Shown here piece after piece: positions 11,101 through 23,239 of a stretch of 64,000 nucleotides of DNA. Location of the stretch: contig JAUJYZ010001566.1 of the NCBI GenBank assembly GCA_033675265.1, forward strand, positions 205,747-269,746. Reading direction: 5' to 3'. Position 1 is the first letter of the stretch. Every line of letters starts with the position of its first letter. A model generated the notes under the pieces. That model was not told the DNA's origin. It did not search any database and was given only the letters and a program-made list of their open reading frames with translations. Made by a program: the position numbers and the translations under genes. This DNA is from Actinostola sp. cb2023. Taxonomy: Eukaryota > Cnidaria > Anthozoa > Actiniaria > Actinostolidae.

Positions 11101-14100
11101 AGTGTGATACAGAGTCCATCAGGATTAAGTGTATATGCGTGTATTGCTGCATCCATTGTTGCTGTAAGAGCCTCAGTGTGATACAGAGTCCATCAGGATT
11201 AAGTGTATATGCGTGTATTGCTGCATCCATTGTTGCTGTAAGAGCCTCAGTGTGATACAGAGTCCATCAGGATTAAGTGTATATGCGTGTATTGCTGCAT
11301 CCATTGTTGCTGTAAGAGCCTCAGTGTGATACAGAGTCCATCAGGATTAAGTGTATGCATGTGTATTGCTGCATCCATTGTTGCTGTAAGAGCCTCAGTG
11401 TGATACAGAGTCCATCAGGATTAAGTGTATGCATGTGTATTGCTGCATCCATTGTTGCTGTAAGAGCCTCAGTGTGATACAGAGTCCATCAGGATTAAGT
11501 GTATGTATATGCGTGTATTGCTGCATCCATTGTTGCTGTAAGAGCCTCAGTGTGATACAGAGTCCATCAGGATTAAGTGTATGTGTGTCTATTGCTGCAT
11601 CCATTGTTGCTGTAAGAGCCTCAGTGTGATACAGAGTCCATCAGGATTAAGTGTATGTGTGTCTATTAATGCTGCATCCATTATTGCTGTAAGAAGAAAA
11701 GTGAATAGTTTACTGCTGACAGGTACTCAGTGTGATACAGAGTCCATCAGGATTAAGTGTATGTGTGTCTATTGCTGCATCCATTGTTGCTGTAAGAGCC
11801 TCAGTGTGATACAGAGTCCATCAGGATTAAGTGTATGTGTGTCTATTGCTGCATCCATTGTTGCTGTAAGAGCCTCAGTGTGATACAGAGTCCATCAGGA
11901 TTAAGTGTATGTGTGTCTATTGCTGCATCCATTGTTGCTGTAAGAGCCTCAGTGTGATGCAGAGTCCATCAGGATTAAGTGTATATGCGTGTATTGCTGC
12001 ATCCATTGTTGCTGTAAGAGCCTCAGTGTGATACAGAGTCCATCAGGATTAAGTGTATATGCGTGTATTGCTGCATCCATTGTTGCTGTAAGAGCCTCAG
12101 TGTGATACAGAGTCCATCAGGATTAAGTGTATATGCGTGTATTGCTGCATCCATTGTTGCTGTAAGAGCCTCAGTGTGATACAGAGTCCATCAGGATTAA
12201 GTGTATATGCGTGTATTGCTGCATCCATTGTTGCTGTAAGAGCCTCAGTGTGATACAGAGTCCATCAGGATTAAGTGTATGTGTGTCTATTGCTGCATCC
12301 ATTGTTGCTGTAAGAGCCTCAGTGTGATACAGAGTCCATCAGGATTAAGTGTATGCATGTGTATTGCTGCATCCATTGTTGCTGTAAGAGCCTCAGTGTG
12401 ATACAGAGTCCATCAGGATTAAGTGTATGTGTGTCTATTGCTGCATCCATTGTTGCTGTAAGAGCCTCAGTGTGATACAGAGTCCATCAGGATTAAGTGT
12501 ATGCATGCTTATTGCTGCATCCATTGTTGCTGTAAGAGCCTCAGTGTGATACAGAGTCCATCAGGATTAAGTGTATGTGTGTCTATTGCTGCATCCATTG
12601 TTGCTGTTAAAGAGCCTCAGTGTGATACAGAGTCCATCAGGATTAAGTGTATATGCGTGTATTGCTGCATCCATTGTTGCTGTAAGAGCCTCAGTGTGAT
12701 ACAGAGTCCATCAGGATTAAGTGTATATGCGTGTATTGCTGCATCCATTGTTGCTGTAAGAGCCTCAGTGTGATACAGAGTCCATCAGGATTAAGTGTAT
12801 ATGCGTGTATTGCTGCATCCATTGTTGCTGTAAGAGCCTCAGTGTGATACAGAGTCCATCAGGATTAAGTGTATGCATGTGTATTGCTGCATCCATTGTT
12901 GCTGTAAGAGCCTCAGTGTGATACAGAGTCCATCAGGATTAAGTGTATGCATGTGTATTGCTGCATCCATTGTTGCTGTAAGAGCCTCAGTGTGATACAG
13001 AGTCCATCAGGATTAAGTGTATGTATATGCGTGTATTGCTGCATCCATTGTTGCTGTAAGAGCCTCAGTGTGATACAGAGTCCATCAGGATTAAGTGTAT
13101 GTGTGTCTATTGCTGCATCCATTGTTGCTGTAAGAGCCTCAGTGTGATACAGAGTCCATCAGGATTAAGTGTATGTGTGTCTATTAATGCTGCATCCATT
13201 ATTGCTGTAAGAGCCTCAGTGTGTGATACAGAGTCCATCAGGATTAAGTGTATGTGTGTCTATTGCTGCATCCATTGTTGCTGTAAGAGCCTCAGTGTGA
13301 TACAGAGTCCATCAGGATTAAGTGTATGTGTGTCTATTGCTGCATCCATTGTTGCTGTAAGAGCCTCAGTGTGATACAGAGTCCATCAGGATTAAGTGTA
13401 TGTGTGTCTATTGCTGCATCCATTGTTGCTGTTAAAGAGCCTCAGTGTGATACAGAGTCCATCAGGATTAAGTGTATATGCGTGTATTGCTGCATCCATT
13501 GTTGCTGTAAGAGCCTCAGTGTGATACAGAGTCCATCAGGATTAAGTGTATATGCGTGTATTGCTGCATCCATTGTTGCTGTAAGAGCCTCAGTGTGATA
13601 CAGAGTCCATCAGGATTAAGTGTATATGCGTGTATTGCTGCATCCATTGTTGCTGTAAGAGCCTCAGTGTGATACAGAGTCCATCAGGATTAAGTGTATG
13701 CATGTGTATTGCTGCATCCATTGTTGCTGTAAGAGCCTCAGTGTGATACAGAGTCCATCAGGATTAAGTGTATGCATGTGTATTGCTGCATCCATTGTTG
13801 CTGTAAGAGCCTCAGTGTGATACAGAGTCCATCAGGATTAAGTGTATGTATATGCGTGTATTGCTGCATCCATTGTTGCTGTAAGAGCCTCAGTGTGATA
13901 CAGAGTCCATCAGGATTAAGTGTATGTGTGTCTATTGCTGCATCCATTGTTGCTGTAAGAGCCTCAGTGTGATACAGAGTCCATCAGGATTAAGTGTATG
14001 TGTGTCTATTAATGCTGCATCCATTATTGCTGTAAGAGCCTCAGTGTGATACAGAGTCCATCAGGATTAAGTGTATGTGTGTCTATTGCTGCATCCATTG

Positions 14101-17100
14101 TTGCTGTAAGAGCCTCAGTGTGATACAGAGTCCATCAGGATTAAGTGTATGTGTGTGTCTATTGCTGCATCCATTGTTGCTGTAAGAGCCTCAGTGTGAT
14201 ACAGAGTCCATCAGGATTAAGTGTATGTGTGTCTATTGCTGCATCCATTGTTGCTGTAAGAGCCTCAGTGTGATGCAGAGTCCATCAGGATTAAGTGTAT
14301 ATGCGTGTATTGCTGCATCCATTGTTGCTGTAAGAGCCTCAGTGTGATACAGAGTCCATCAGGATTAAGTGTATATGCGTGTATTGCTGCATCCATTGTT
14401 GCTGTAAGAGCCTCAGTGTGATACAGAGTCCATCAGGATTAAGTGTATATGCGTGTATTGCTGCATCCATTGTTGCTGTAAGAGCCTCAGTGTGATACAG
14501 AGTCCATCAGGATTAAGTGTATATGCGTGTATTGCTGCATCCATTGTTGCTGTAAGAGCCTCAGTGTGATACAGAGTCCATCAGGATTAAGTGTATGTGT
14601 GTCTATTGCTGCATCCATTGTTGCTGTAAGAGCCTCAGTGTGATACAGAGTCCATCAGGATTAAGTGTATGCATGTGTATTGCTGCATCCATTGTTGCTG
14701 TAAGAGCCTCAGTGTGATACAGAGTCCATCAGGATTAAGTGTATGTGTGTCTATTGCTGCATCCATTGTTGCTGTAAGAGCCTCAGTGTGATACAGAGTC
14801 CATCAGGATTAAGTGTATGCATGTGTATTGCTGCATCCATTGTTGCTGTAAGAGCCTCAGTGTGATACAGAGTCCATCAGGATTAAGTGTATGTGTGTCT
14901 ATTGCTGCATCCATTGTTGCTGTTAAAGAGCCTCAGTGTGATACAGAGTCCATCAGGATTAAGTGTATATGCGTGTATTGCTGCATCCATTGTTGCTGTA
15001 AGAGCCTCAGTGTGATACAGAGTCCATCAGGATTAAGTGTATATGCGTGTATTGCTGCATCCATTGTTGCTGTAAGAGCCTCAGTGTGATACACAGAGTC
15101 CATCAGGATTAAGTGTATATGCGTGTATTGCTGCATCCATTGTTGCTGTAAGAGCCTCAGTGTGATACAGAGTCCATCAGGATTAAGTGTATGCATGTGT
15201 ATTGCTGCATCCATTGTTGCTGTAAGAGCCTCAGTGTGATACAGAGTCCATCAGGATTAAGTGTATGCATGTGTATTGCTGCATCCATTGTTGCTGTAAG
15301 AGCCTCAGTGTGATACAGAGTCCATCAGGATTAAGTGTATGTATATGCGTGTATTGCTGCATCCATTGTTGCTGTAAGAGCCTCAGTGTGATACAGAGTC
15401 CATCAGGATTAAGTGTATGTGTGTCTATTGCTGCATCCATTGTTGCTGTAAGAGCCTCAGTGTGATACAGAGTCCATCAGGATTAAGTGTATGTGTGTCT
15501 ATTAATGCTGCATCCATTATTGCTGTAAGAGCCTCAGTGTGATACAGAGTCCATCAGGATTAAGTGTATGTGTGTCTATTGCTGCATCCATTGTTGCTGT
15601 AAGAGCCTCAGTGTGATACAGAGTCCATCAGGATTAAGTGTATGTGTGTCTTGCTGCATCCATTGTTGCTGTAAGAGCCTCAGTGTGATACAGAGTCCAT
15701 CAGGATTAAGTGTATGTGTGTCTATTGCTGCATCCATTGTTGCTGTAAGAGCCTCAGTGTGATGCAGAGTCCATCAGGATTAAGTGTATATGCGTGTATT
15801 GCTGCATCCATTGTTGCTGTAAGAGCCTCAGTGTGATACAGAGTCCATCAGGATTAAGTGTATATGCGTGTATTGCTGCATCCATTGTTGCTGTAAGAGC
15901 CTCAGTGTGATACAGAGTCCATCAGGATTAAGTGTATATGCGTGTATTGCTGCATCCATTGTTGCTGTAAGAGCCTCAGTGTGATACAGAGTCCATCAGG
16001 ATTAAGTGTATATGCGTGTATTGCTGCATCCATTGTTGCTGTAAGAGCCTCAGTGTGATACAGAGTCCATCAGGATTAAGTGTATGTGTGTCTATTGCTG
16101 CATCCATTGTTGCTGTAAGAGCCTCAGTGTGATACAGAGTCCATCAGGATTAAGTGTATGTGTGTCTATTGCTGCATCCATTGTTGCTGTAAGAGCCTCA
16201 GTGTGATACAGAGTCCATCAGGATTAAGTGTATGTGTGTCTATTGCTGCATCCATCAGGATTAAGTGTATGTGTGTCTATTGCTGCATCCATTGTTGCTG
16301 TAAGAGCCTCAGTGTGATACAGAGTCCACCAGGATTAAGTTATAATAATAATAAGTCTCAAGCTTCTAGTTTGGGGAGACATAAACTCAGTGATAAATGT
16401 ATGCGTGTGTATTGTGCATATTTTTTAGACTACATTATAATGTTCCCACACAATAAATTATAAATATCACCTTTTATAGTCAGTTTCATCATTTAATATG
16501 ATTGTCTCCTTGCACTCATCATCTTCACGCATATCTTGTTGGTCTTCTGGGCAGAAAAAAGCTCCAAATGCTCTTTCATGAATATTAATGCCATTCTTAC
16601 ACAAAAAGTGAACCATGTTCAAGTTTTCATTTACTATTGCCATGTGAAGGCAATTCTCTCCTGTAAAGAAGCAATAGTTGAACAATAACCAACTAGTATC
16701 CATTTAAGGCGACTCGACCCAGTAATTCAGGAGCGATACCTCCCAACTTTGAACCGAAAACGCTCGAAGATGAAGAATCCGATCGCAAATCAATTATTGG
16801 TTATTTATTACAGATAGATTGAAATGTAAGATAAAGTGAGTCGTATGGAGATCGGCGTCTCCATAGTAACGTCATGACGTCACTGCCATTTTCATGTGAT
16901 GCCAATTTTTATCCCATATAGGCACTTTTTTATACATCCCTCTTTCCTACTGGTTCCTTACTTACTTGTCTTCATGCCTTCGGAGTTTGAAAGATTTCTA
17001 AGAGAGCTTTTTCAAATACCCGCTGTAACGTGCAACGTCATACAAACAAAATAGTTTAGACCGATGAAATCCGTATTTCAAACGCACATAGAAAATGCAT

Positions 17101-20100
17101 CTATAGCGCAAATTCTACCTATGTCATATATTTACTGTGGGCGAGAAACTCGATGAAATCGGTTTGCTCGATTTCAAATGATTGAAGTTGAAATTTGACG
17201 TGATGGAGACGCAATAACGTACTCATTTGTCACAGTGGACATGTACTTTTGATAACAAAGGTAGAATTGGAAATCCGGTAGATGAATTTTAATATAATTA
17301 CGTCTCCCTCGTGATTAGTTAACGTTGGACATTATTCCAAAATTTCACGTTCAATGAAATATTTTTAGGCCCTCAAATGGATACGTCAATCTGAGTAAAC
17401 TTTGCAGCTATTTACTAGTTGGTGACTATTCACGCATTGTGACTTCCTATTGTCTGGAATTGTCATAATAGTGGCCAATTCCCATGGCACTATGCATTCG
17501 GAATAACGCTCGACTACCTTCCGTGTCATCTACGATATATGATATTTGGAAAGTTTAATTTTTTCCGTGTAAGTTTCTTCGAGCGTTTTCGGTTCAAAGT
17601 TGGGAGGTATCGCTCCTGAATTACTGGGTCGAGTCGCCTTAACATTTAATAATATATGTACAATTACAGTGAGGACACACTAACCGGGACCCCTTGAGCA
17701 AAACTGACCAATCAGATATTACAGCTGAAAATAATCACATTCCAACAAAAGTCATCTGCGCCAATCATCATTATGACTATAATGCTGATTGGCCCAGACA
17801 ACTTTTGTTGGAATGTGATTATTTTCAGGTGTAATCTGATTGGTCAGTATTGCTCAAGTGGTCCCGGTTAGTGTGTCCTCACTGTAAGTACAATACAATA
17901 CAATACAATACAATAACTTTATTTATATACACGATTAAAATTAAAGCTGAAAAGCTTGTGGGGTCGTGTGTAAAACAATGGAAATAAAAATAAAAACTGT
18001 ATATAAAATTCTAAATGCTAAATAAATAATTACTATACATACTAAATTAAATGTGTATACTATACATACTAATTAAAGTGTATTTTAGTGAAGGGCCGGG
18101 ATATTAGTACATCATGCAGAGGTGCAATATTGAATGTTAGCTTCCTTTGTGTTCAAGAGGTTGCCTTTTAGCGAAAACCCTTGTGATTAATGACCATGAT
18201 AATAATAGTACAATGCTCTTATTACATACAGGGCAAAATTACTCAGTGCTGATTGGCTCATCAAGGAGGGCTTCATGGTTACTTGATACTGATTGGTTGA
18301 TTGCTACATTGTCTCAATAAAAACGTGTGACACTTCTACGTACTGTCATGATAACATCAGATATACTCAATTTTATTGCAATTCATTCAATTCTGATAAA
18401 TACATTTAAAACAGCAAACAGTTTGTTATTATTCAGTGAATTTAACTCAGTGAAAATTTCACACAGCGCGCACTCATATGCTATCATGACGCCATTAAGA
18501 AATCAAATCATTGAGGCCCACCCTATATTTTGTTTGAATTTTGTCTTTTATATTATAAACAAGTAATTGCATAATAACATGATCAAATGGTTGCTAGGCC
18601 TCAAAGAAAAACTGTTTCAAGAGCGTGCTGGCTCCGTGCGCAAGCGATTCTTCATTCCATGTGACCAGGTACTCTTATTGACAATGGCTGAGAGCCAATC
18701 AGATTGTGAGATTACGCGAGCTGTTATTGTAAAAAAATATTTTTTTTTAAATCGCCACGTGCGGTGAAAATCGCCCATGTAGCCACCCTTGCACAGGCGA
18801 CGCGACAGCTGAAAAAAAATCGCAAAAAACAAAGTCACGAGAAATCAAATGAGTTGAACTTTTCGTGACAAAATCACGGACTTTGTCACTCGTGTAGCCA
18901 CTCTGCAACTTTTTCCTTGCACTCGCGACACAACTAAAGCTTATCTAGCCAATAAGGTGCAAGAACGAAATTGATGCTTTGGTTTTTCAAAATGGCGGCC
19001 TTTATCGCCAGCATTTGTCGCTTGTGTAGCCACCACCACACGTTGGTGATTTCAAAAAATCGTGTTGCCTGTGCAAGCAAAAAATCGCTCGTGTAGCTGC
19101 GGCTATGGCAGATCCCTCTTTCTGAAGCCGACCATGCATGTTCTTTACTCTCAGTAGAATACAATTAATTAGCATATATGGTACCTTTAAACTTGTTCAA
19201 TCTGTAAAAGTTTGTATAATAATAATAATAATAATAACCTTTATTAACGTGTCAAATTACCTAGCATGTACGTATGCACTATGATCTCAATATATTTTTA
19301 ACTGTCCAAGTGCAAGAAATAGCATTTCACAGCCTTTAGAAATCAAAAATTCCTACGCAGTACATGCCGTACCCCTTTTCAAATTCCAGCTACATGTACA
19401 TGCAGTGTCCTGGATATACACTCCTGCTCCACTTGGCTTATATGCCAGTGTACTCAATACTAACCTTGAAATTGCTTACCATAATATTCATCACTTAGAT
19501 AAATGTCATTTATCATACATGGATATACTGAGATGAGTCTTTTGGCCAAATCATAATGAGGTCTGCTGGCATTTAAGAAACACAAATGTAATAGTGATTC
19601 TCCAACAGCACCAAGACAGTTCATATCCCAACACATTTGACGGTATTCATAACAACCACTTGAGCCATCTAAATCTATAAGAAAGAAAAATGAATTATTG
19701 TTGTTTTTAAAATAATCTTTACTTTTAATAAAGCATTTAAGCTTAATTATAAGCTTAATTAGAAATCACCTCCAAATGGATCTACTCTGAAACTTTTGCT
19801 TATTAATTCCATTTGACTAGTATTTGTAACTTGGGAAGCTTTCTTTAAATTATTCCAGCAACAGAACTGTCGTGTGCTTTCAGAACTAGTCGTCTTGTTT
19901 TGTCTTGAATCTTTTCTGTATTGTAAGAGGTCTGTAATAGGCACCATCTTGCCGTTGCCATGGTTGAAGAGAAATGCGAGGAGTTCATTTTTTATAATAT
20001 CATCGACTTGTGAGTAGTCTTTAGAAGCCTGACATCGTCGAAATGCATTCATAAGTTTACCGCCACTTTTAAGGTCAACATATTGGTATAACTGATGAGA

Positions 20101-20172
20101 CGATTTCTCCGTTTGTTCAATAACGTCTTGACCAGCTCCTTTAGCGCCATCCGATGAATTACGGTTACCCAT
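8177..20172 (-). CDS. TRPV-family cation channel, N-terminal ankyrin part (6 exons, 3' end not in window)
   Basis: Exons in transcript order are 20172-19770, 19674-19480, 16660-16471, 10482-10329, 10268-10143 and 8269-8177. All have AG/GT borders and the phases agree (1, 1, 2, 0, 0, 0), giving 387 codons. Exon 1 starts MGNRNSS, which fits an N-myristoylation pattern, and contains [13 protein letters not shown]. Exon 2 has the TRPV hallmark [18 protein letters not shown] and ends DEYYG. Exon 3 continues [15 protein letters not shown] with the FFCPED motif. Exon 4 has [13 protein letters not shown] and [12 protein letters not shown]. Exon 5 has MYDLLLDYG and [15 protein letters not shown]. Exon 6 has [24 protein letters not shown] proteins are tetrameric membrane cation channels; this part is the cytosolic ankyrin-repeat domain and the link to the first membrane helix. 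It resembles invertebrate Nanchung/OCR-type TRPVs more than TRPV1-4. No membrane-segment exon was found between 8176 and 1, so the rest lies outside the window or is lost. Introns 3 and 5 are mostly minisatellite. Confidence 0.87.
8325..10140. repeat. Minisatellite, 47-bp unit, filling TRPV intron 5
   Basis: About 38 head-to-tail copies of a 47-bp unit that includes GTGAATAGTTTACTGCTGAC and AGGTAGACTA. Variants have TAGCTGCAT or TAACTGCAT, and some units are shortened. The array begins about 55 bases inside the acceptor of exon 6 and ends within a few bases of the donor of exon 5, so intron 5 is essentially all repeat. Confidence 0.95.
10269..10328 (-). other. 60-nt intron 4 of the TRPV-like gene, open in frame
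   Basis: The borders are CCG|GTAACT and TTACAG|GAG. Removing 60 nt joins VIHDRP to [10 protein letters not shown], the order expected in TRPV proteins. The intron length is a multiple of three and it has no stop in the coding frame, so reading through it would insert 20 mostly hydrophobic residues between two ankyrin helices. Confidence 0.75.
10497..10640. repeat. Short direct duplication in TRPV intron 3
   Basis: The stretch AACATATAAGTAAAATGACC at about 10498 recurs at about 10589. AGAAGCCATGGCTTTGTTAA follows both, at about 10570 and 10620. It is a local two-copy duplication next to the exon 4 acceptor. Confidence 0.8.
10790..16342. repeat. Minisatellite, 74-bp unit with higher-order repeats, in TRPV intron 3
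   Basis: About 75 copies of a 74-bp unit containing TTGCTGCATCCATTGTTGCT, GTAAGAGCCTCAGTGTGATA and CAGAGTCCATCAGGATTAAG. The joint between units varies (TATGTGTGTCT, TATATGCGTGT, TATGCATGTGT), and ordered runs of these variants recur at offsets of about 1518, 825 and 1493 bp. Open frames on both strands ([19 protein letters not shown] and its antisense) are by-products of the repeat and are not called as genes. The array lies between exons 3 and 4 of the TRPV-like gene. Confidence 0.95.
16708..17638. mobile_element. TTAA-flanked MITE (piggyBac or Kolobok type) in TRPV intron 2
   Basis: TTAA at 16704-16707 and 17639-17642 flanks a 931-bp element. Its ends, GGCGACTCGACCCAGTAATT and AATTACTGGGTCGAGTCGCC, are part of inverted repeats of about 60 bp. 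No transposase frame is visible, so it is non-autonomous. TTAA target duplications are typical of the piggyBac and Kolobok superfamilies. Confidence 0.9.
17667..17884. mobile_element. TA-flanked palindromic MITE (Tc1/mariner type) in TRPV intron 2
   Basis: Ends CAGTGAGGACACACTAACCG and CGGTTAGTGTGTCCTCACTG with TA on both sides. An internal inverted block contains ATTCCAACAAAAG and its complement. Length 218 bp, no coding capacity. Confidence 0.9.
17885..19479. other. Remainder of TRPV intron 2, mostly unassigned repeat-like sequence
   Basis: It starts with a (CAATA)n run followed by ACTTTATTTATATACACG, a retroelement-tail-like pattern. Words such as GTGTAGCCAC recur between about 18777 and 19100, in a block with TCGCC/GGCGA inverted words that may be another old MITE. 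Open frames at 18327-18767 show no motif. Confidence 0.4.
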
Positions 20173-20524
20173 CTCACAGACAAGTGAAGTATTCTCCTGA
20201 AAGTTTTTCTCCTTGAAGAATAGACAACATGAAAACTATCGAGAAAAAGCAAATACTGACGAGGAACTTCTATATTTATATAGTCTGTATCGTGTATAGT
20301 TTCATGACCGCAAGTACGACCAGTAAACTCTACTTTACTAAAGTTTGGTTTCCCTGTGGTATCTAAATTACCATGGCGACGATCAGGTTATATCGAGGCC
20401 TTCAAAAATATTTTATTCCAAGCATATATAGTTCTATAATATTATCTTATGTACTTTTTAATACTGTTAATTTATGCACGACCCAACAAGCTTCTAGCTT
20501 CGATCTATCTATCTGTCTGTCGAT
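20173..20524. promoter_or_regulatory. 5' flank of the TRPV-like gene
   Basis: This is the sequence upstream of the TRPV start codon and should contain its promoter and 5' UTR. TATTTATATAGTC near 20270 is a possible TATA-like element, but no start site can be fixed. A TCTA/TGTC microsatellite follows at about 20504-20534. Confidence 0.3.
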
Positions 20525-20539
20525 CTGTCTGTCTACCGT

Positions 20540-21025
20540 ATTTCCTCAAATAAACGCCTCCCTCCAATAAACGCCCCCCCCCCCCCCCCCCTTCAGGAGA
20601 AAAAACGTTAATATACTCCTCCTTCTTTTAAACTCCCCCTTCTAATAAATGCCCCCCCCCCTCCTCCCATAGAGGATGCCTCCCCCTATAGAGGGGCATT
20701 TATTAGAGGCACCCACTCGAAAGGGAGCATTTATTAGAGACACCCACTCGATAGGGGGCGTGTATTAGAATAGACACAGAAAAAAACACAGATATTCAAA
20801 GATTCCTATTTTTATTCTTTAAATGTCTACAACTAACTCATTTACCGCTTATGTTTAATGTTTCAGAGGCAAAATTTGGAGTTTTGAAATATACGGCCCC
20901 CTCTTTTAAACGCCTCCCTCTAATAAACACCCCCTTCTAATAAACGCCCCCTCTAATAAACGCCCCCTCTAATAAACGCCTCCCTCTAATAAACGCCCCC
21001 TCTAAAACTTCAAATTTTAAATAAA
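20540..21025. repeat. Dispersed/tandem repeat with AATAAACGCCCCCTC units
   Basis: Repeated AATAAACGCCTCCCTC and AATAAACGCCCCCTCT words on the plus strand (20541-20700, 20900-21005), with inverted copies such as GGGGCATTTATTAGAG in the middle. The layout suggests an old inverted-repeat element whose ends became tandem. Confidence 0.7.
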
Positions 21026-21109
21026 CGCATACAGTATCTATCTAAGCAAAGTCTGACTGCACTGGAATTTCAGACAAAATTTCTGACACCTTTAATTTCC
21101 TCAAACCTC

Positions 21110-21445
21110 CTGTAAGTGACCACCCAAAATGTCAAGCTTTGTGGTCGCTTTAATACAAGAGGCAGTCACTAGTTGCAGTCACTTACGATTTGACTTGGAA
21201 CTGAACTTTTGGTATTTTGGAAAACTGGTTACCGATAGGAGAGGTTGGTCGCTTACAAGGAGTGGCCGCAACTGGAGGTTCAACTGTATTTTATTCTACA
21301 AAGCGACCACCCAAAATGTCAAGCTTTGTGGTCGCTTATGAGAGGCAGTCGCTTACAAGAGGTTCCAACTTTGTATAGTGATTTGACATGAACTTTTGCT
21401 ATTTTGAAAAACTGGTCGCTTACGAGTGGTCGCACTTACGAGAGA
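21110..21445. repeat. GTGGTCGCTT repeat cluster
   Basis: GACCACCCAAAATGTCAAGC with TTTGTGGTCGCTT occurs twice (about 21118 and 21303), and GGTCGCTTAC and CAGTCGCTTAC words recur. It appears to be a partly duplicated non-coding repeat. Confidence 0.65.
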
Positions 21446-21639
21446 TCAACATATATTTTCAATATTATGCAAGCATGTTTCTGATGTTGTAAACTTTTTT
21501 AATTTAATTCTCCTATGCATATCGTCTGAGTTGTTTTAACCTAGCATTGAAACGCATTGAAACTTCGGTTAATGCGTTTTTAAGAAATTATTTAAGACTT
21601 ATTGACTGGGACCGAGGGAAACAGTCAATAAGTGTTTTG

Positions 21640-21892
21640 TTATATACCAAAATTTCTGTCAAAGAACAACAAAAAGATGGGTTTCCCGCTTTTCAAGCGC
21701 GATTACCAACGCCAATCAAGGTTACAAAGCTCAATCAACTTCCGGCTTTGTTATTGCCGGTCCACAACATATTGTTGCCCGCTGAGAGCTGTTGCCGGGG
21801 AAACATGAAAACTTGTTGACGTTCACGTGATACCCGCTCGCCCAATCAGAGCACGAGAAAAATGAACTTTGACAGTTGGTATATAACAATAT
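21640..21892. mobile_element. Imperfect palindromic MITE
   Basis: TGTTATATACCAA at about 21647 and its complement TTGGTATATAACA at about 21875, with TCTGTCAAAG / CTTTGACAG inside, form terminal inverted repeats. No gene lies in between. Confidence 0.6.
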
Positions 21893-22307
21893 TTATTATT
21901 ATTAACCTTCCTGTGTATATAGTTTACAATTCGTACATGGATAGGAAATCACTAAAACATGTAAAGTTTGACATCTGAATTTTGCCTTGTTTTTTCAACT
22001 CTAACCCGACTATCTGGGGCGGATCCTGGAAAAGTCAGCATGGCATAAATATCTGCAAATCCACACATGCAAGCTATCGCTTTAATTTCTTTTATTTGCT
22101 GGTTTTAATACATGTATCTTGTATTTAATACTTTCCCTGTTTCTCCTCTATCAAGTTTATATTTATTTGCAAAGTAATTTTAATGTGTCAGAGTAGTCTT
22201 GATAAATAGGTAAGTCTTAACATCATCTGAGCATCATTAATTAAGAATACTGTTATAATTGTAGACTATAAAATTTATTTAATGTTTTATTGATTTAAGG
22301 TACAGTA

Positions 22308-22551
22308 TACGGGCAACAAAATTGTGCAACTTGTCGCGCAACATTGTTGCATTGCAGGTTGAAGAGAAAATGTTGCTCGTATTACCACTCCACGCGCAAC
22401 AAATTTTCGGTGTTGCACAAAGTAGAAGCCCTCTCTACTCTTCGCAACAAAGAAAATGTGTGCGCACGGAGTGGTAATACAAGCAACATTTTCTGTTCAA
22501 CTTGCAACGCAACATTGTTGCAAGACAAGTTGCACGATTTTGTTGCCCGTA
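22308..22551. mobile_element. Palindromic MITE, TACGGGCAACAAAAT ends
   Basis: Left TACGGGCAACAAAATTGTGC pairs with right GCACGATTTTGTTGCCCGTA. GTATTACCACTCC in the left half pairs with GGAGTGGTAATAC in the right half. The open frame across it is a by-product. Confidence 0.85.
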
Positions 22552-22677
22552 TTTCCGAACCTGTAATTACTTTTCATCTACAAAGCATATCAAGACATGC
22601 ATTGATATTTTGAAAGTACATTTCTGTTGGTTCGCATAGATTGCATGATATGCTCTGTGAAAAAAATAATAAAATAT

Positions 22678-22786
22678 ACCCTGCTAGCAGAGATTGCTTT
22701 TGCTTTCCTCTCTTGACTTTTGGGGCCAACTTTGGGTCCCAATTCAAAGACAGGGAAGCAAATAAAGCAATCTCTGCTCACAGGGC
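22678..22786. mobile_element. Short palindromic MITE, CCCTG-AGCAGAGATTGC ends
   Basis: CCCTGCTAGCAGAGATTGCT pairs with AGCAATCTCTGCTCACAGGG. The ends resemble the CCCTGCGAGCAGAGG element at 41250, so they may be related families. Confidence 0.75.
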
Positions 22787-22975
22787 ATGACAATTATTAG
22801 AGGATTGCATGACATGTTCAGTGCATTACATTACAAGTGGGAGGGCTTACATGTACATGACATATGTTTACTTCATCAATGATAATAAAAAACTTTATTA
22901 CATAAAAAGGGTTATTTTGTTTTCTACATTGCTTGACAATTAGGAGAATTGCATGACATGTTTAGTGCATGCATC

Positions 22976-23239
22976 TTTTCGTAGTTTCCCAGAATGCTGC
23001 AGGATTCTGCGCTTGCAAGCGAGGTCAGGGTACAAAATGCACGTAAGAAGAATTACAAAGATATATGCAAATTCTCAAGCAAACAATTTATTTTTTCTGT
23101 TCTTGATTAGTTACAGTAGTCATATTTACCTCAATAAAGTATGCATGTATATGTAAATACACAATCAATTCTAAATATTTTCCCCCTGACCTCGCTTGCA
23201 TGCGCAAAATCCCGCAGCATTCTGGGAAACTACGAAATG
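22976..23239. mobile_element. MITE with about 60-bp inverted ends
   Basis: TTCGTAGTTTCCCAGAATGC at the left and GCATTCTGGGAAACTACGAA at the right, with CTTGCAAGCGAGGTCAGGG matched in reverse by CCCTGACCTCGCTTGCATG. Confidence 0.85.

Noticed and set aside
10983..16463. Many overlapping open frames rich in Cys ([10 protein letters not shown]) on the plus strand and their antisense partners
   Set aside because: They are translations of the 74-bp minisatellite inside a TRPV intron. They recur with the repeat and show no independent coding signal.
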